Below, piece by piece: positions 47,365-55,722 of a DNA stretch of 64,000 nt. Below the pieces are notes generated by a model. It did no database searches, was not told the origin of the DNA, and was given only the letters and a program-made list of their open reading frames with translations. The stretch is from NCBI RefSeq assembly GCF_009866805.1, contig NZ_SIZW01000041.1:434001-498000 (forward strand). The letters are read 5' to 3'. The DNA is from Schauerella aestuarii. GTDB taxonomy: Bacteria > Pseudomonadota > Gammaproteobacteria > Burkholderiales > Burkholderiaceae_B. The translations under genes were made by a program, and so were the position numbers. How positions within the stretch are numbered: position 1 is the stretch's first letter; the number at the start of each line of letters is the position of its first letter.

Positions 47365-47663
47365 GGGAGTGGCCGCAGTGAATGGAGGCTGCGATCTTAC
47401 TAAACCCGGCCAAGGCCTATGCGCGGCACTGCCCACGCGGCCTGCTTCGGGTGCGCAGACGACGACGATGAAGCGGGCCGAACACCGAACTAGTGTGCCG
47501 AAGGCGTCCGGGTTGGCGCCGTTACGGACGGAATGCGGCACGATAGCCACAGAGTGCGTGCAATTAGCGCATAGAACGTTTAGAATCAAAATTGTTCCAT
47601 TTTGTTACTCCAGCAGGGGCATGCGCGCCGCTGCTGTACGCCCTCTTTTTGGTTTACATAGCG

Positions 47664-48641
47664 ATGACTGCGAGCGACCGGCCTGATTTTCAGGCAGAAG
47701 AAGCGCTGCTGATCGAAGCGGCCGGCATGGTGCCGCTCGAGACCGGTTATCCGGGGTCGCCCCGTCGCCGGGCGTTCGAGGCCTGGCGTGACCAAAGCCC
47801 CGCCCATCGCGCAGCGGGTGACGCCGCCGAGCGCATGCTGCATGTGTATGCCCAGCGTGCGGGCGCCTATTTCGAACAGGAAAGTGCTGCGCCCAGCCCT
47901 ACGCGCCGTCAATGGCTTGGCCGCGCCGCGCTGGGCGTCGCCATGATCGGCGCGGCCGGCGTGGGTGGGAGCTATGTGTTGCCCTGGCGCGAGTGGCTCG
48001 CCGATTACCACACGGGCGTGGGCGCGCGGCGCGAGGTCGTGTTGCAGGACGGCAGCGTCCTGATCCTGAATACCGATACCTCAGTGGATGTGCGTTTCGA
48101 TGCTACGCGTCGCACGATTGTGCTTACGCGCGGTGAGATCAGCGTTCGCGTCGCGCCCGATCGCGCGTTGGCGGCCCGTCCCTTCGTCGTCGTCACGGCG
48201 CAAGGGCAGATCGATGCCGCCAATAGTCATTTCGCCGTACGGCAGGACGAGGGCCGCACTCGGGTCGCGGTTCTGTCAGGATCCGCCACTTTGGTAGACA
48301 GCCGCCCGGGTGCGGCAGGATCGCGCATGCTGCTGGGAGGATGGCAAGCTGAGTTGGGTCCCGGGTTGGAGGACACGCCGCCGGTGCCGGCCGACAACCG
48401 CGTGCTGGCCTGGACGCATGGGCTCCTGATCGCCCAGGATATGCGCCTGCAGGATGTTGCCGCCGAACTCACCCGCTATCGCCGCGGTGTGGTGCGCTGT
48501 GGTGGCGATGTCGCCGACCTGAAGGTGACGGGTGTGTTTCCGGTCGAGGATACCGATCGGGTGTTGGGCACGTTGCAAGCCACCTATCCCATTCGCACGC
48601 GCTACGTGACGCGCTATTGGGTTGAACTCGTCTCACGCTAG
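47664..48641 (+). CDS. FecR-family anti-sigma sensor (orphan)
   Basis: A 325-residue inner-membrane regulator of the FecR type. The N-terminal cytoplasmic DUF4880 part (about 10-75; EAWRDQSPAHRAAGDAAERML) binds the sigma factor. A membrane segment lies at about 105-125 (RQWLGRAALGVAMIGAAGVGGSY). The FecR periplasmic domain begins GVGARREVVLQDGSVLILNTDTSVDVRF and ends with STN-like GVFPVEDTDRVLGTLQATYPI. No FecI-like sigma gene or TonB receptor is next to it, so its partner must be elsewhere. ATG 47664 is chosen over the upstream TTG frame. Confidence 0.85.
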   Translation: MTASDRPDFQAEEALLIEAAGMVPLETGYPGSPRRRAFEAWRDQSPAHRAAGDAAERMLHVYAQRAGAYFEQESAAPSPTRRQWLGRAALGVAMIGAAGVGGSYVLPWREWLADYHTGVGARREVVLQDGSVLILNTDTSVDVRFDATRRTIVLTRGEISVRVAPDRALAARPFVVVTAQGQIDAANSHFAVRQDEGRTRVAVLSGSATLVDSRPGAAGSRMLLGGWQAELGPGLEDTPPVPADNRVLAWTHGLLIAQDMRLQDVAAELTRYRRGVVRCGGDVADLKVTGVFPVEDTDRVLGTLQATYPIRTRYVTRYWVELVSR

Positions 48642-48767
48642 TCCCGGGCGGCGACGCATTTTGTTTCGCAATGCTGAATGCCGACAGTCAAGGCACGCGA
48701 CGTGCAAGCTATCGTCGAACCCGTTACGGGATCGACGCATTCAGATCGACGTATTCAAGGAGTAGAT

Positions 48768-49421
48768 ATGCCAGCCGACCACAGCGCCGAGGTGCAGGAA
48801 AAGCCGCGCCGCCGCCACTTTTCAATGATCCGCGAGTTTCACCTCGCGGATTTCTTTACGCTGGGCAATGCCGCCTGCGGCGTGGCCGGCGTCTTTCTCG
48901 CGATGGTCTATCTGGTCACGCAAAATCCGCAGCACTTTCTGGCGGCGGCCGTGATGGCGCCCGCTGCCTTTGCGTTCGACGTGCTGGACGGGCGTATCGC
49001 ACGGTGGCGGCAGCAGCATTCGGCATTGGGTCGCGAGCTCGATTCGCTGGCCGACGTGATTTCGTTCGGCGTGGCACCCGCCGCGTTAGGCTTTGCGTCC
49101 GGCATGCACGGCGGCTGGGATGTGGTCGGCATGATCTATTTCGTGTGCTGCGGTGTGAGCCGACTGGCCCGCTATAACGTCACGGCCGAATCGATGTCCG
49201 GTGAAAGCGGCAAGGTGAGCTACTTCGAAGGCACGCCGATTCCCACCAGCGTGGTCATTACCGGCGTGCTGGCGTGGGCAGCTTGGCAGGGCCGGTTGGG
49301 CGAGGCGCTGTGGGGTGGCATCATGGCGATCGGCCCATGGGATCTGCACCCGTTGAGCCTGCTGTTCGTGCTCTCCGGTACGTTGATGATCAGCCGCACG
49401 CTGCGCATCCCGAAGTTTTAA
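48768..49421 (+). CDS. pssA: Phosphatidylserine synthase
   Basis: A 217-residue CDP-alcohol phosphatidyltransferase that makes phosphatidylserine from CDP-diacylglycerol and serine. The motif is complete: D71-x2-D74-G-x2-A-R79-x8-G88-x3-D92-x3-D96. Four to six helices follow. The start at 48768 has AAGGAG six bases upstream. A bidirectional terminator follows. Membrane enzyme of phospholipid synthesis. Confidence 0.93.
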   Translation: MPADHSAEVQEKPRRRHFSMIREFHLADFFTLGNAACGVAGVFLAMVYLVTQNPQHFLAAAVMAPAAFAFDVLDGRIARWRQQHSALGRELDSLADVISFGVAPAALGFASGMHGGWDVVGMIYFVCCGVSRLARYNVTAESMSGESGKVSYFEGTPIPTSVVITGVLAWAAWQGRLGEALWGGIMAIGPWDLHPLSLLFVLSGTLMISRTLRIPKF

Positions 49422-49442
49422 TCCCAGCATAAATACATACGG

Positions 49443-49473
49443 AAAAAGGGCGGACATGATGTCCGCCCTTTTT
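49443..49473. terminator. Bidirectional terminator between pssA and the DMT exporter
   Basis: A 13-15 bp stem AAAAAGGGCGGACAT/ATGTCCGCCCTTTTT with a minimal loop; T-runs on both strands, serving both convergent genes. Confidence 0.92.
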
Positions 49474-50375
49474 CATGCCGCCGGTCTTTTGCGTTCGGCC
49501 AGGAAAATACCGCCCAGCACGCAAGCCAACGCCACGGCGTGATAGCTCGCAAAGGGTTCGCCCAGGATCAGGACGGACATGATGGCGCCGAAGATCGGCA
49601 CCAGATTGATGAACAAGCCGGCGCGGCTTGGGCCGATCAAGGCCACACCCCGCATGAACAGCAGCTGCGCGATGAATGATGGTCCCAGGCCGATGTACAT
49701 CACGATCGCAAACGCCTTGGGTGTGGCGGGCATCATGAGATCGCCGGATGCCGCTTCGATCAGAAACAGCGGCAAGCTCGCTACCATTCCCACGCATGCG
49801 AGTGCGGTGAAGAACACGATCGCCGGCACCGCCGGGCGATGCGGCAGGCCCAGCGCATAGCCCGCATAGCAGATCCCGGCAATGACCACGTAAATGTCGC
49901 CGATATTGAATTGCAGCGTGGTGAGCGCTTCGAGATGACCGCGCGTGGCCATATACAAGATACCGACCAGGGTGAGCGCGACGCCAGCCAACGTGAGCGC
50001 GTTTGTGCGCTTGCGCTGGAACAGGAAGGCGCCGATCAGCACGAATACCGGTATGGCGCCCTGAATGATCGACAGGTTGATGCCCGACGTATGGCTGGCC
50101 GCCACGTAAAGCAGATTGCCGTATGCCGTCATGCCGCCGATCGCCATCGGCAGGATCAACTTCCAATGCGGCAGTAGGGCGCGCCAGTGCGTGGCGACGT
50201 CGCGGCGGGCAATGACGATCAGCGACACGGCGCAGATCAGCCAACGGAAAAAACTCAGTGCCATCGGCGAGATCTCGCCCACAGCCATGCGCGCGGCCAC
50301 CATGTTGCCACCCCAGAACAGGGTCGTGACGATCAGAAGGAAGTAGGCGCGACGGGAGGTGTTTGAGGGCTGCAC
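49473..50375 (-). CDS. EamA-type drug/metabolite exporter
   Basis: A 300-residue, ten-helix DMT-family transporter. Both EamA repeats are seen: FWGGNMVAARMAVGEISPMALSFFRWLI (about 18-45) and the second starting FNIGDIYVVIAGICYAGYALGLP. A GTG start is used (no better ATG upstream of the first helix). Substrate unknown; relatives export amino acids or drugs. Convergent with pssA. Confidence 0.88.
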   Translation of the reverse strand: MQPSNTSRRAYFLLIVTTLFWGGNMVAARMAVGEISPMALSFFRWLICAVSLIVIARRDVATHWRALLPHWKLILPMAIGGMTAYGNLLYVAASHTSGINLSIIQGAIPVFVLIGAFLFQRKRTNALTLAGVALTLVGILYMATRGHLEALTTLQFNIGDIYVVIAGICYAGYALGLPHRPAVPAIVFFTALACVGMVASLPLFLIEAASGDLMMPATPKAFAIVMYIGLGPSFIAQLLFMRGVALIGPSRAGLFINLVPIFGAIMSVLILGEPFASYHAVALACVLGGIFLAERKRPAA

Positions 50376-50694
50376 GCCGGGATTAGACCACGCGGTCGAT
50401 GACGTCGTGCGATCTGTGCGAAGCGTCTCGTGTTCAGCGTTCGGTGGGGAAGCCTGGCGGGTGTGAAGCTTTCATCGAATGCGCGTTTTGAAAGCTAGAC
50501 CGCATTTTTCGCTGGCGCGACGTCAGTCCCGTGTCAGTGATAACCCTTGGATTCAGGCAGTTGACAACGGACAGAAAGCGGGTTGGTAGCTTGACTCTCT
50601 AATCTTCGATCGCGGCCATGACAGTTAGGGCCGGCGCCGGAACCGGCGCATATCGCCACGGCTCGTTGCGGGCCTGAGGATGGAGGAGAGCAAC
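50376..50694. other. 319-bp gap upstream of tctB
   Basis: Divergent promoters for the DMT gene and tctBA must lie here. A TTGACA at 50561 has no good -10 partner. I see no copy of the galactarate operator motif found at 53.7 and 59.7 kb. Confidence 0.45.
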
Positions 50695-51168
50695 ATGGAA
50701 TCAACCACGACAAAGTTCAAGAAAGACTATTACGGCGGGGCGCTGATGGTGCTCATCGGCGTAGGGGCGGTGACGGCGGCGATGAGCTACCACATCGGTA
50801 CGTTGGCGCACATGGGGCCGGGCTATTTTCCCGCCGCGTTGGGTGTGCTTCTGGCCATCGTGGGCGCAATGATCGCGTTTTCGGCACGCTCCGGTCAGCC
50901 CGAAGCACCCCCTCCGGGTCATCACTCGGCGATCCCCGATATGCGTGGCAGCGTATGCATTCTGCTGGGCATTCTCGCCTTTCTGCTCTTCGGAAAATAC
51001 GGCGGCTTGCTGCCGGCGACATTTGCCATCGTCTTCATCTCGGCACTGGGCGACCGCAGCAACAGCATCGTGCAGGCGGCCCTTCTGGCGGTGTGCATGT
51101 CGGCCATTGCCGTCGTCGTTTTCTGGTGGGCGCTGCAACTGCAGTTGCCCCTGTTCCGTTTCGGTTGA
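50695..51168 (+). CDS. tctB: Tripartite tricarboxylate transporter small membrane subunit
   Basis: A 157-residue four-helix TctB subunit. DYYGGALMVLIGVGAVTAAMSYHIGTLAHMGPGYFP (about 11-46) is the family signature. ATG at 50695 with GGAGGAG upstream is used. With tctA it makes the membrane part; the Bug receptor is at 53824. Six bases separate it from tctA. Confidence 0.93.
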   Translation: MESTTTKFKKDYYGGALMVLIGVGAVTAAMSYHIGTLAHMGPGYFPAALGVLLAIVGAMIAFSARSGQPEAPPPGHHSAIPDMRGSVCILLGILAFLLFGKYGGLLPATFAIVFISALGDRSNSIVQAALLAVCMSAIAVVVFWWALQLQLPLFRFG

Positions 51169-51174
51169 GCCATC

Positions 51175-52719
51175 ATGATCCAACAATCGCTTCTCGATCT
51201 CTGGTACGGCTTCGGTGTTGCCTTTCAATGGCATAACCTCCTGTGGTCGTTCTTTGGCGTGCTGGTGGGCAATCTCATTGGCGTGTTGCCCGGCATGGGC
51301 GCGCTGTCCGCCATTTCGATCCTGCTGCCGCTGACCTACGTGATGCAGCCGGTGCCTGCCATTCTGATGCTCGCCGGCATCTTCTACGGTTCGCAATATG
51401 GCGGCGCCATCGGCGCCATTCTGCTCAACCTGCCCTCGCATCCGCCGCATGCCGTGACGTGTCTGGATGGGTATCCGATGACCAAGATGGGCAAGGGGGG
51501 GACGGCGCTCGGCATCACGATGATCTCCTCGTTCTTTGCCGCCTCGGTCGGCATCATCGTGATGATCTTCGCGTCGCCTTTGCTGGTGGAAGTGGCGTTC
51601 AAGTTCGGGCCCACCGAAATTTTCTCGATCATGTTGCTGGGCTTGCTCGCCGGCGCCACGATGTCGCGCGGATCACCGCTGAAAGGCGTGGCGATGACGC
51701 TGTTCGGGCTGATGTGCGGCGTGGTCGGCACCGATGTGAACACAGGCACGATCCGCTTTTCGTTTGGCTTGATCGACGTGTCCGATGGCCTGGAACTCGT
51801 GGCGATCTCGATGGGCCTGTTCGGCGTGGCCGACTTTCTGATGAGCGTCAATCGCATGACGGCCATCGGTGGCGGCATGAAGCTGCGTCTGCGCGATATG
51901 CGGCCGAGCCGAGCCGAGATGAAGGAGGCATTTTTCCCGATGGTGCGCGGCACATTGGTGGGGACGCTGTTTGGCGCCATGCCCGGCACGGGCCCGACCA
52001 TCACCACGTTCATCGCCTACGCGCTCGAACGCAAGGTGTCGAAAACGCCGGAGAAGTTCGGCACCGGCATGATCGCCGGGGTCGCGGCACCCGAAGCCTC
52101 GTCGCATTCGAAAACGCAGGTCGACTTCATCCCGACGATGAGTCTGGGTATCCCCGGCGATGCCGTGATGGCGTTGATTCTGGGCGCGTTGCTGATTCAG
52201 GGCATCCAGCCGGGTCCGCAGTTGATTACCGAACACCCCGATATGTTCTGGGGCCTGATCGCCAGTTTCTGGGTGGGCAATGTGCTGCTCATCATCCTGA
52301 ACGTGCCGTTGATCGGTGTGTGGGTAAAACTGCTGCGGGTGCCATACCGGTTTCTGTTTCCCTCGGCGCTGTTCTTCATTGCGGTGGGGGTGTACAGCAC
52401 GCAGAACAGTCTCTTTCAGATCTGGGAAGTGCTGGCGTTCGGCATCATTGGCGCAGTATTGATGACGTTGAACTTCTCCGTCGCGCCCATCCTGCTTGGC
52501 TTCGTGCTCGGCCCGATGGTGGAGGAGAATTTCAGGCGGGCATTATTGCTCTCGCGCGGCAGCATGACGGTGTTCGTGGAGCGCCCGATCAGCGCGTGCT
52601 TCATTGCCGCGAGTGCTTTGCTGATTCTCGTGCAGTTGTGGTCGTTCGCTCGGAAGGGAAAAACCAAAACGTCGAACCTGCTGCCGCAAGTGCCCAAGGT
52701 CGAGGGACAACAGGAATAG
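51175..52719 (+). CDS. tctA: Tripartite tricarboxylate transporter large membrane subunit
   Basis: A 514-residue TctA transporter with about 12 helices. GVLVGNLIGVLPGMGALSAISILLPLTY (about 24-51), QYGGAIGAILLNLPSHPPHAVTCLDGYP and GAMPGTGPTITTFIAYALERK are conserved. Driven by the ion gradient, it takes up the solute delivered by the Bug receptor. Followed by a terminator. Confidence 0.94.
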   Translation: MIQQSLLDLWYGFGVAFQWHNLLWSFFGVLVGNLIGVLPGMGALSAISILLPLTYVMQPVPAILMLAGIFYGSQYGGAIGAILLNLPSHPPHAVTCLDGYPMTKMGKGGTALGITMISSFFAASVGIIVMIFASPLLVEVAFKFGPTEIFSIMLLGLLAGATMSRGSPLKGVAMTLFGLMCGVVGTDVNTGTIRFSFGLIDVSDGLELVAISMGLFGVADFLMSVNRMTAIGGGMKLRLRDMRPSRAEMKEAFFPMVRGTLVGTLFGAMPGTGPTITTFIAYALERKVSKTPEKFGTGMIAGVAAPEASSHSKTQVDFIPTMSLGIPGDAVMALILGALLIQGIQPGPQLITEHPDMFWGLIASFWVGNVLLIILNVPLIGVWVKLLRVPYRFLFPSALFFIAVGVYSTQNSLFQIWEVLAFGIIGAVLMTLNFSVAPILLGFVLGPMVEENFRRALLLSRGSMTVFVERPISACFIAASALLILVQLWSFARKGKTKTSNLLPQVPKVEGQQE

Positions 52720-52769
52720 TTCGCCGGCCACACGATTTTTTTGGATCACGCTCACGCGTGTGGGTTTTG

Positions 52770-52803
52770 TGCCGAGGGCGTTTCGCTCTCGGCAGTTTTT
52801 TTT
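52770..52803 (+). terminator. tctA terminator
   Basis: Ten-pair stem TGCCGAGGGC/GCTCTCGGCA (one G-T pair) with loop GTTTC, then eight T. Confidence 0.92.
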
Positions 52804-52874
52804 GTGCGCGGCGACGTGTGTTGTGTCTTGGCGGCGTAGGGCTGCGCGGCAGGATGCGTAACGCGCGCGATCGC

Positions 52875-53615
52875 TTAATGCTCGTCTTGCGACAACGAGC
52901 TCAACAGCCGTCGCCGCTCGCGGCTGTTGGCCAAGTGAATGCGCATGGCTGTGCGGGCCGATTCGGGATCGTGGCTGGCAATGGCCGAAAGGATGCTTTC
53001 GTGCTCCACGTACACCTTCTCCAGATAAGACGTGGGACTGGTGTCGCCGGGCACCGTCTGCGCCAGCCGCGATCGCGGAATCACCGTGGCACCGAGCGCG
53101 CCGAGCATCGAACTGAAGTGCACGTTTTGCGTGGCGCGCGCAATCTCGAGATGAAACTGAAAATCGGCGACCACGGCATCTTCGCCATTGCGCACGGCAT
53201 GATGAAAGGCCGCTTGCGCATCGCGCATCGCCTGAAGATTGGCATCGGTGCGACGCAGGGCCGCGAGCGACGCGGCCTCGGCTTCCAGTCCGATACGCAA
53301 CTCGAGCATCGCAATCACATCGTTGATGGTGGCGAGTTGTTCGGCACCGATGCGAAAGGGGGCGCTCTCACCCAGTGCGTTGACGAACGTGCCCACGCCA
53401 TGCCGGGTCTGCATCAATCCTGCCGCTTGAAGCTTCGAGATCGCCTCACGCACGACCGTTCGGCTCACGCCGAACTCGCGCATGATCTCCGCCTCGGTAG
53501 GCAACTTGTCGCCCGGCGCCAAAGTGCCGCTGCGAACGCGCCCGGTCAGCTCGTCGACCAAGGCTTGCGCCAGATTGCGCGGCTTGCGGGGGAAAGTGGG
53601 GGAACGGGCATCCAT
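52875..53615 (-). CDS. GntR/FadR-type (FCD) regulator
   Basis: A 246-residue regulator. The GntR HTH (about 8-72; LVDELTGRVRSGTLAPGDKLPTEAEIMREFGVSRTVVREAISKLQAAGLMQTRHGVGTFV) joins an FCD ligand domain (about 95-225). FCD members bind metal and a carboxylate, fitting a galactarate or glucarate pathway sensor. Start at 53615; the longer frame is rejected. It lies between tctBA and the Bug gene, divergent from the Bug gene, with matching operator sites beside it. Confidence 0.88.
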   Translation of the reverse strand: MDARSPTFPRKPRNLAQALVDELTGRVRSGTLAPGDKLPTEAEIMREFGVSRTVVREAISKLQAAGLMQTRHGVGTFVNALGESAPFRIGAEQLATINDVIAMLELRIGLEAEAASLAALRRTDANLQAMRDAQAAFHHAVRNGEDAVVADFQFHLEIARATQNVHFSSMLGALGATVIPRSRLAQTVPGDTSPTSYLEKVYVEHESILSAIASHDPESARTAMRIHLANSRERRRLLSSLSQDEH

Positions 53616-53678
53616 GGCTACTACTCCGATATTGCCGTCAGGCAGCTGGAGTGTAACGGAACCCTGCTGACTTGTTCT

Positions 53679-53790
53679 GTCGTCATACAACGATTGACGA
53701 TACAACTTGACTAAGAGGCCCGTTTTAGCCGGATTTTGCAAAGGTTATTGACGATTCTGCCGTAATCGGGAAATATAGTCGTACGACAAC
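53679..53790. promoter_or_regulatory. GntR operator candidates at the Bug gene
   Basis: GTCGTCATACAAC (53679-53691) and GTCGTACGACAAC (53778-53790) each match 11 of 13 positions of the motif GTNGTACGATGAC (either orientation) shared by the two sites near garD/kdgD. A weaker TTGACGATACAAC covers 53694-53706. Confidence 0.65.
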
Positions 53791-53823
53791 CGACAAAATC
53801 GGGCAATTTCTTTAGGAGACAAA

Positions 53824-54822
53824 ATGGCATTTCCGTTTAAGGCGACTGTGCGCGCCCTGGCCCTGACAGGCGCGTTGACTGCAGCGTCCACCGCCGCCTT
53901 TACCGCCAATGCGGCCGATGCATGGCCAGCCGCCAAGCCGATTCGCCTTGTGGTGCCGTTCGCGGCCGGCGGCACGTCCGATGTGCTGGCGCGTACGCTG
54001 GCCAAGGAAATGCAGGGTGAGTTGAACCAGACGATCGTGGTGGAAAACAAGGGCGGCGCGGGTGGCGTGCTGGGTGCCGATAGCGTGGCCAAGTCGGAAG
54101 CCGACGGCTACACGCTGCTGTTGGGCACCATCGCCACCAACGCCATCAATCCTGCTCTGTTGCCCAACATCGCCTACGATGCGGCGCGCGACTTTGCGCC
54201 GATCATTCTCCTGGGCAGCATCAGCAATGTGCTGATCGTGGGTGAGGCGCAGCCTTACAAAACGGTCAAGGACGTGATCGACGCGGCCAAGGCGAAGCCC
54301 GACACGCTGGCCTTCGGCTCGGCGGGGCAAGGCACCTCGCAGCATTTGTCCGGTGAAGTGTTCAAGTTGCTCACCGGCGCACAACTCACGCACGTGCCGT
54401 ATCGCGGCAGCGCACCGGCGGTGCAGGATTTGATCGGTGGACAAATTCCGATGTCGTTCGAAACCGCATTGGTCGCGTTGCCGCACATCGCCAGCGGCAA
54501 GATCCGTGCACTTGCCGTGACCTCGGCCAAGCGGACGCAGGTGATGCCTGACGTGCCCACGATGCAGGAGGCCGGCGTGCCGGGCTTCGACGTGAGCAGT
54601 TGGCAAGGCATTTACGCGCCGGCCGGCACGCCCAAGCCGGTGGTGGACAGGCTCAATAAAGCGCTGACCACGATCATTGCCAAGCCGGATGTGCGCGCGA
54701 AGATGGACGCGCTGGGCCTGGAGTACACCGTCAATACGCCCGAGCAATTCGCGGCTTTCCAGAAGACCGAGCAGGCGAAGTGGGCCAAGGTCATCAAGGA
54801 CGGCAACATCAAGACGCAGTAA
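53824..54822 (+). CDS. tctC: Bug-family tripartite tricarboxylate receptor
   Basis: A 332-residue periplasmic receptor with a signal peptide (cut near TANA/ADAW, about residue 30). WPAAKPIRLVVPFAAGGTSDVLARTLA, VENKGGAGGVLGADSVAKSEADGYTLLLG and THVPYRGSAPAVQDL are landmarks. TctAB lies 1.1 kb upstream, separated by the GntR gene; the probable ligand is galactarate or glucarate from context. TTTAGGAG upstream fixes the start. Confidence 0.9.
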   Translation: MAFPFKATVRALALTGALTAASTAAFTANAADAWPAAKPIRLVVPFAAGGTSDVLARTLAKEMQGELNQTIVVENKGGAGGVLGADSVAKSEADGYTLLLGTIATNAINPALLPNIAYDAARDFAPIILLGSISNVLIVGEAQPYKTVKDVIDAAKAKPDTLAFGSAGQGTSQHLSGEVFKLLTGAQLTHVPYRGSAPAVQDLIGGQIPMSFETALVALPHIASGKIRALAVTSAKRTQVMPDVPTMQEAGVPGFDVSSWQGIYAPAGTPKPVVDRLNKALTTIIAKPDVRAKMDALGLEYTVNTPEQFAAFQKTEQAKWAKVIKDGNIKTQ

Positions 54823-54885
54823 ATCACGGCCCAGTAAATCAAGGCGTCGTAGATCCAGACGCAGTAGACCTGCGTGGGCGGGGAG

Positions 54886-54912
54886 GGCGTCATTGGCGTC
54901 ATTGGCGTCAGC
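54886..54912. repeat. 9-bp tandem array
   Basis: GGCGTCATT x2 plus GGCGTCAGC, between convergent tctC and the TetR gene. Upstream at 54818-54842 the stop-containing motif CAGTAAATC is also duplicated. Confidence 0.8.
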
Positions 54913-54942
54913 CCCGCTCTTATCGATCCGCTAGGCCCCCAC

Positions 54943-55563
54943 TCAAGTCTTACCTGCACGCGCGGCGTCCCACAGGCTCATGAGCGTGGCGATCGCCGCG
55001 TTGAGCACCGCGAGCTTCACACCGTCTCTGGCGGACACCGCCACCCCCAGCAGAAAACTGTTGAACGCGATGCCCATGGCGCGGGCATTGGTGCGCTCGT
55101 CGAGCTCGCCCGCGGTCACGCCGCGTTCGACGCATCGCACGAATCCTTGAAGCGTTCGCGCGCGCGACGCCGCCAGCGGCTGGGTCAGATGCGCGTGCGC
55201 AGGGCTGGGCGCGCTCATGGTGCCCAATGTCACCATGCAGCCCTTGGGATGCCCCGGCTCACACTGCATTTTCGTGGAGCGGCGCAGCGCAAGCTCGACG
55301 GCCGCCCTCGGAGCAAGGTCATCGTCCCAGAGGCAATCCGTGACGCGTGCGTAGGTGTCCAGGTAACACTGCACCGCCTCCGCATACAAGGCTTCCTTCG
55401 AGCCGAATGCAGCGTAGAAGCTGGGGCTGGAGATGCCGCCGCCAATGCCGGCTTTCAGCTGGCTCAGCGATGTGACCTCGTAACCCTGTTCCCAGAAAAG
55501 ATGCATCGCTTGCTCGACAGCCTGCTGTCGGTCGAATGTTCTGGGGCGACCCATCTGTGCCAT
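54943..55563 (-). CDS. TetR-family repressor
   Basis: A 206-residue regulator. TetR HTH at about 8-55 (RTFDRQQAVEQAMHLFWEQGYEVTSLSQLKAGIGGGISSPSFYAAFGSKEALYAE). The C-terminal domain is LmrA/YxaF-like. Divergent from the MFS gene at 55723, so it probably represses it. The pair looks inserted into the galactarate region. Confidence 0.88.
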   Translation of the reverse strand: MAQMGRPRTFDRQQAVEQAMHLFWEQGYEVTSLSQLKAGIGGGISSPSFYAAFGSKEALYAEAVQCYLDTYARVTDCLWDDDLAPRAAVELALRRSTKMQCEPGHPKGCMVTLGTMSAPSPAHAHLTQPLAASRARTLQGFVRCVERGVTAGELDERTNARAMGIAFNSFLLGVAVSARDGVKLAVLNAAIATLMSLWDAARAGKT

Positions 55564-55641
55564 CGTGGCCTCCGTTTGTCATGACTTAAATACTACTCGA
55601 TACAAAAGTCCTTGACGAGCGTCGAACCGGCAGCCTACATT

Positions 55642-55657
55642 TATACCGATCGATATA
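55642..55657. promoter_or_regulatory. TetR operator candidate
   Basis: TATACCGATCGATATA is an imperfect 16-bp palindrome between the divergent TetR and MFS genes. Confidence 0.5.
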
Positions 55658-55722
55658 TATGTAGTCCAGACTCAATGCGCTTCAGGTGCGATGGGCCCAC
55701 CCCTTCGATAGGACATTCCCTT

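Noticed and set aside
51243-53714. Long plus-strand frame (823 codons) through tctA and the GntR gene
   Set aside because: It crosses tctA in another frame and the GntR gene in antisense; the content is typical of out-of-frame high-G+C sequence.
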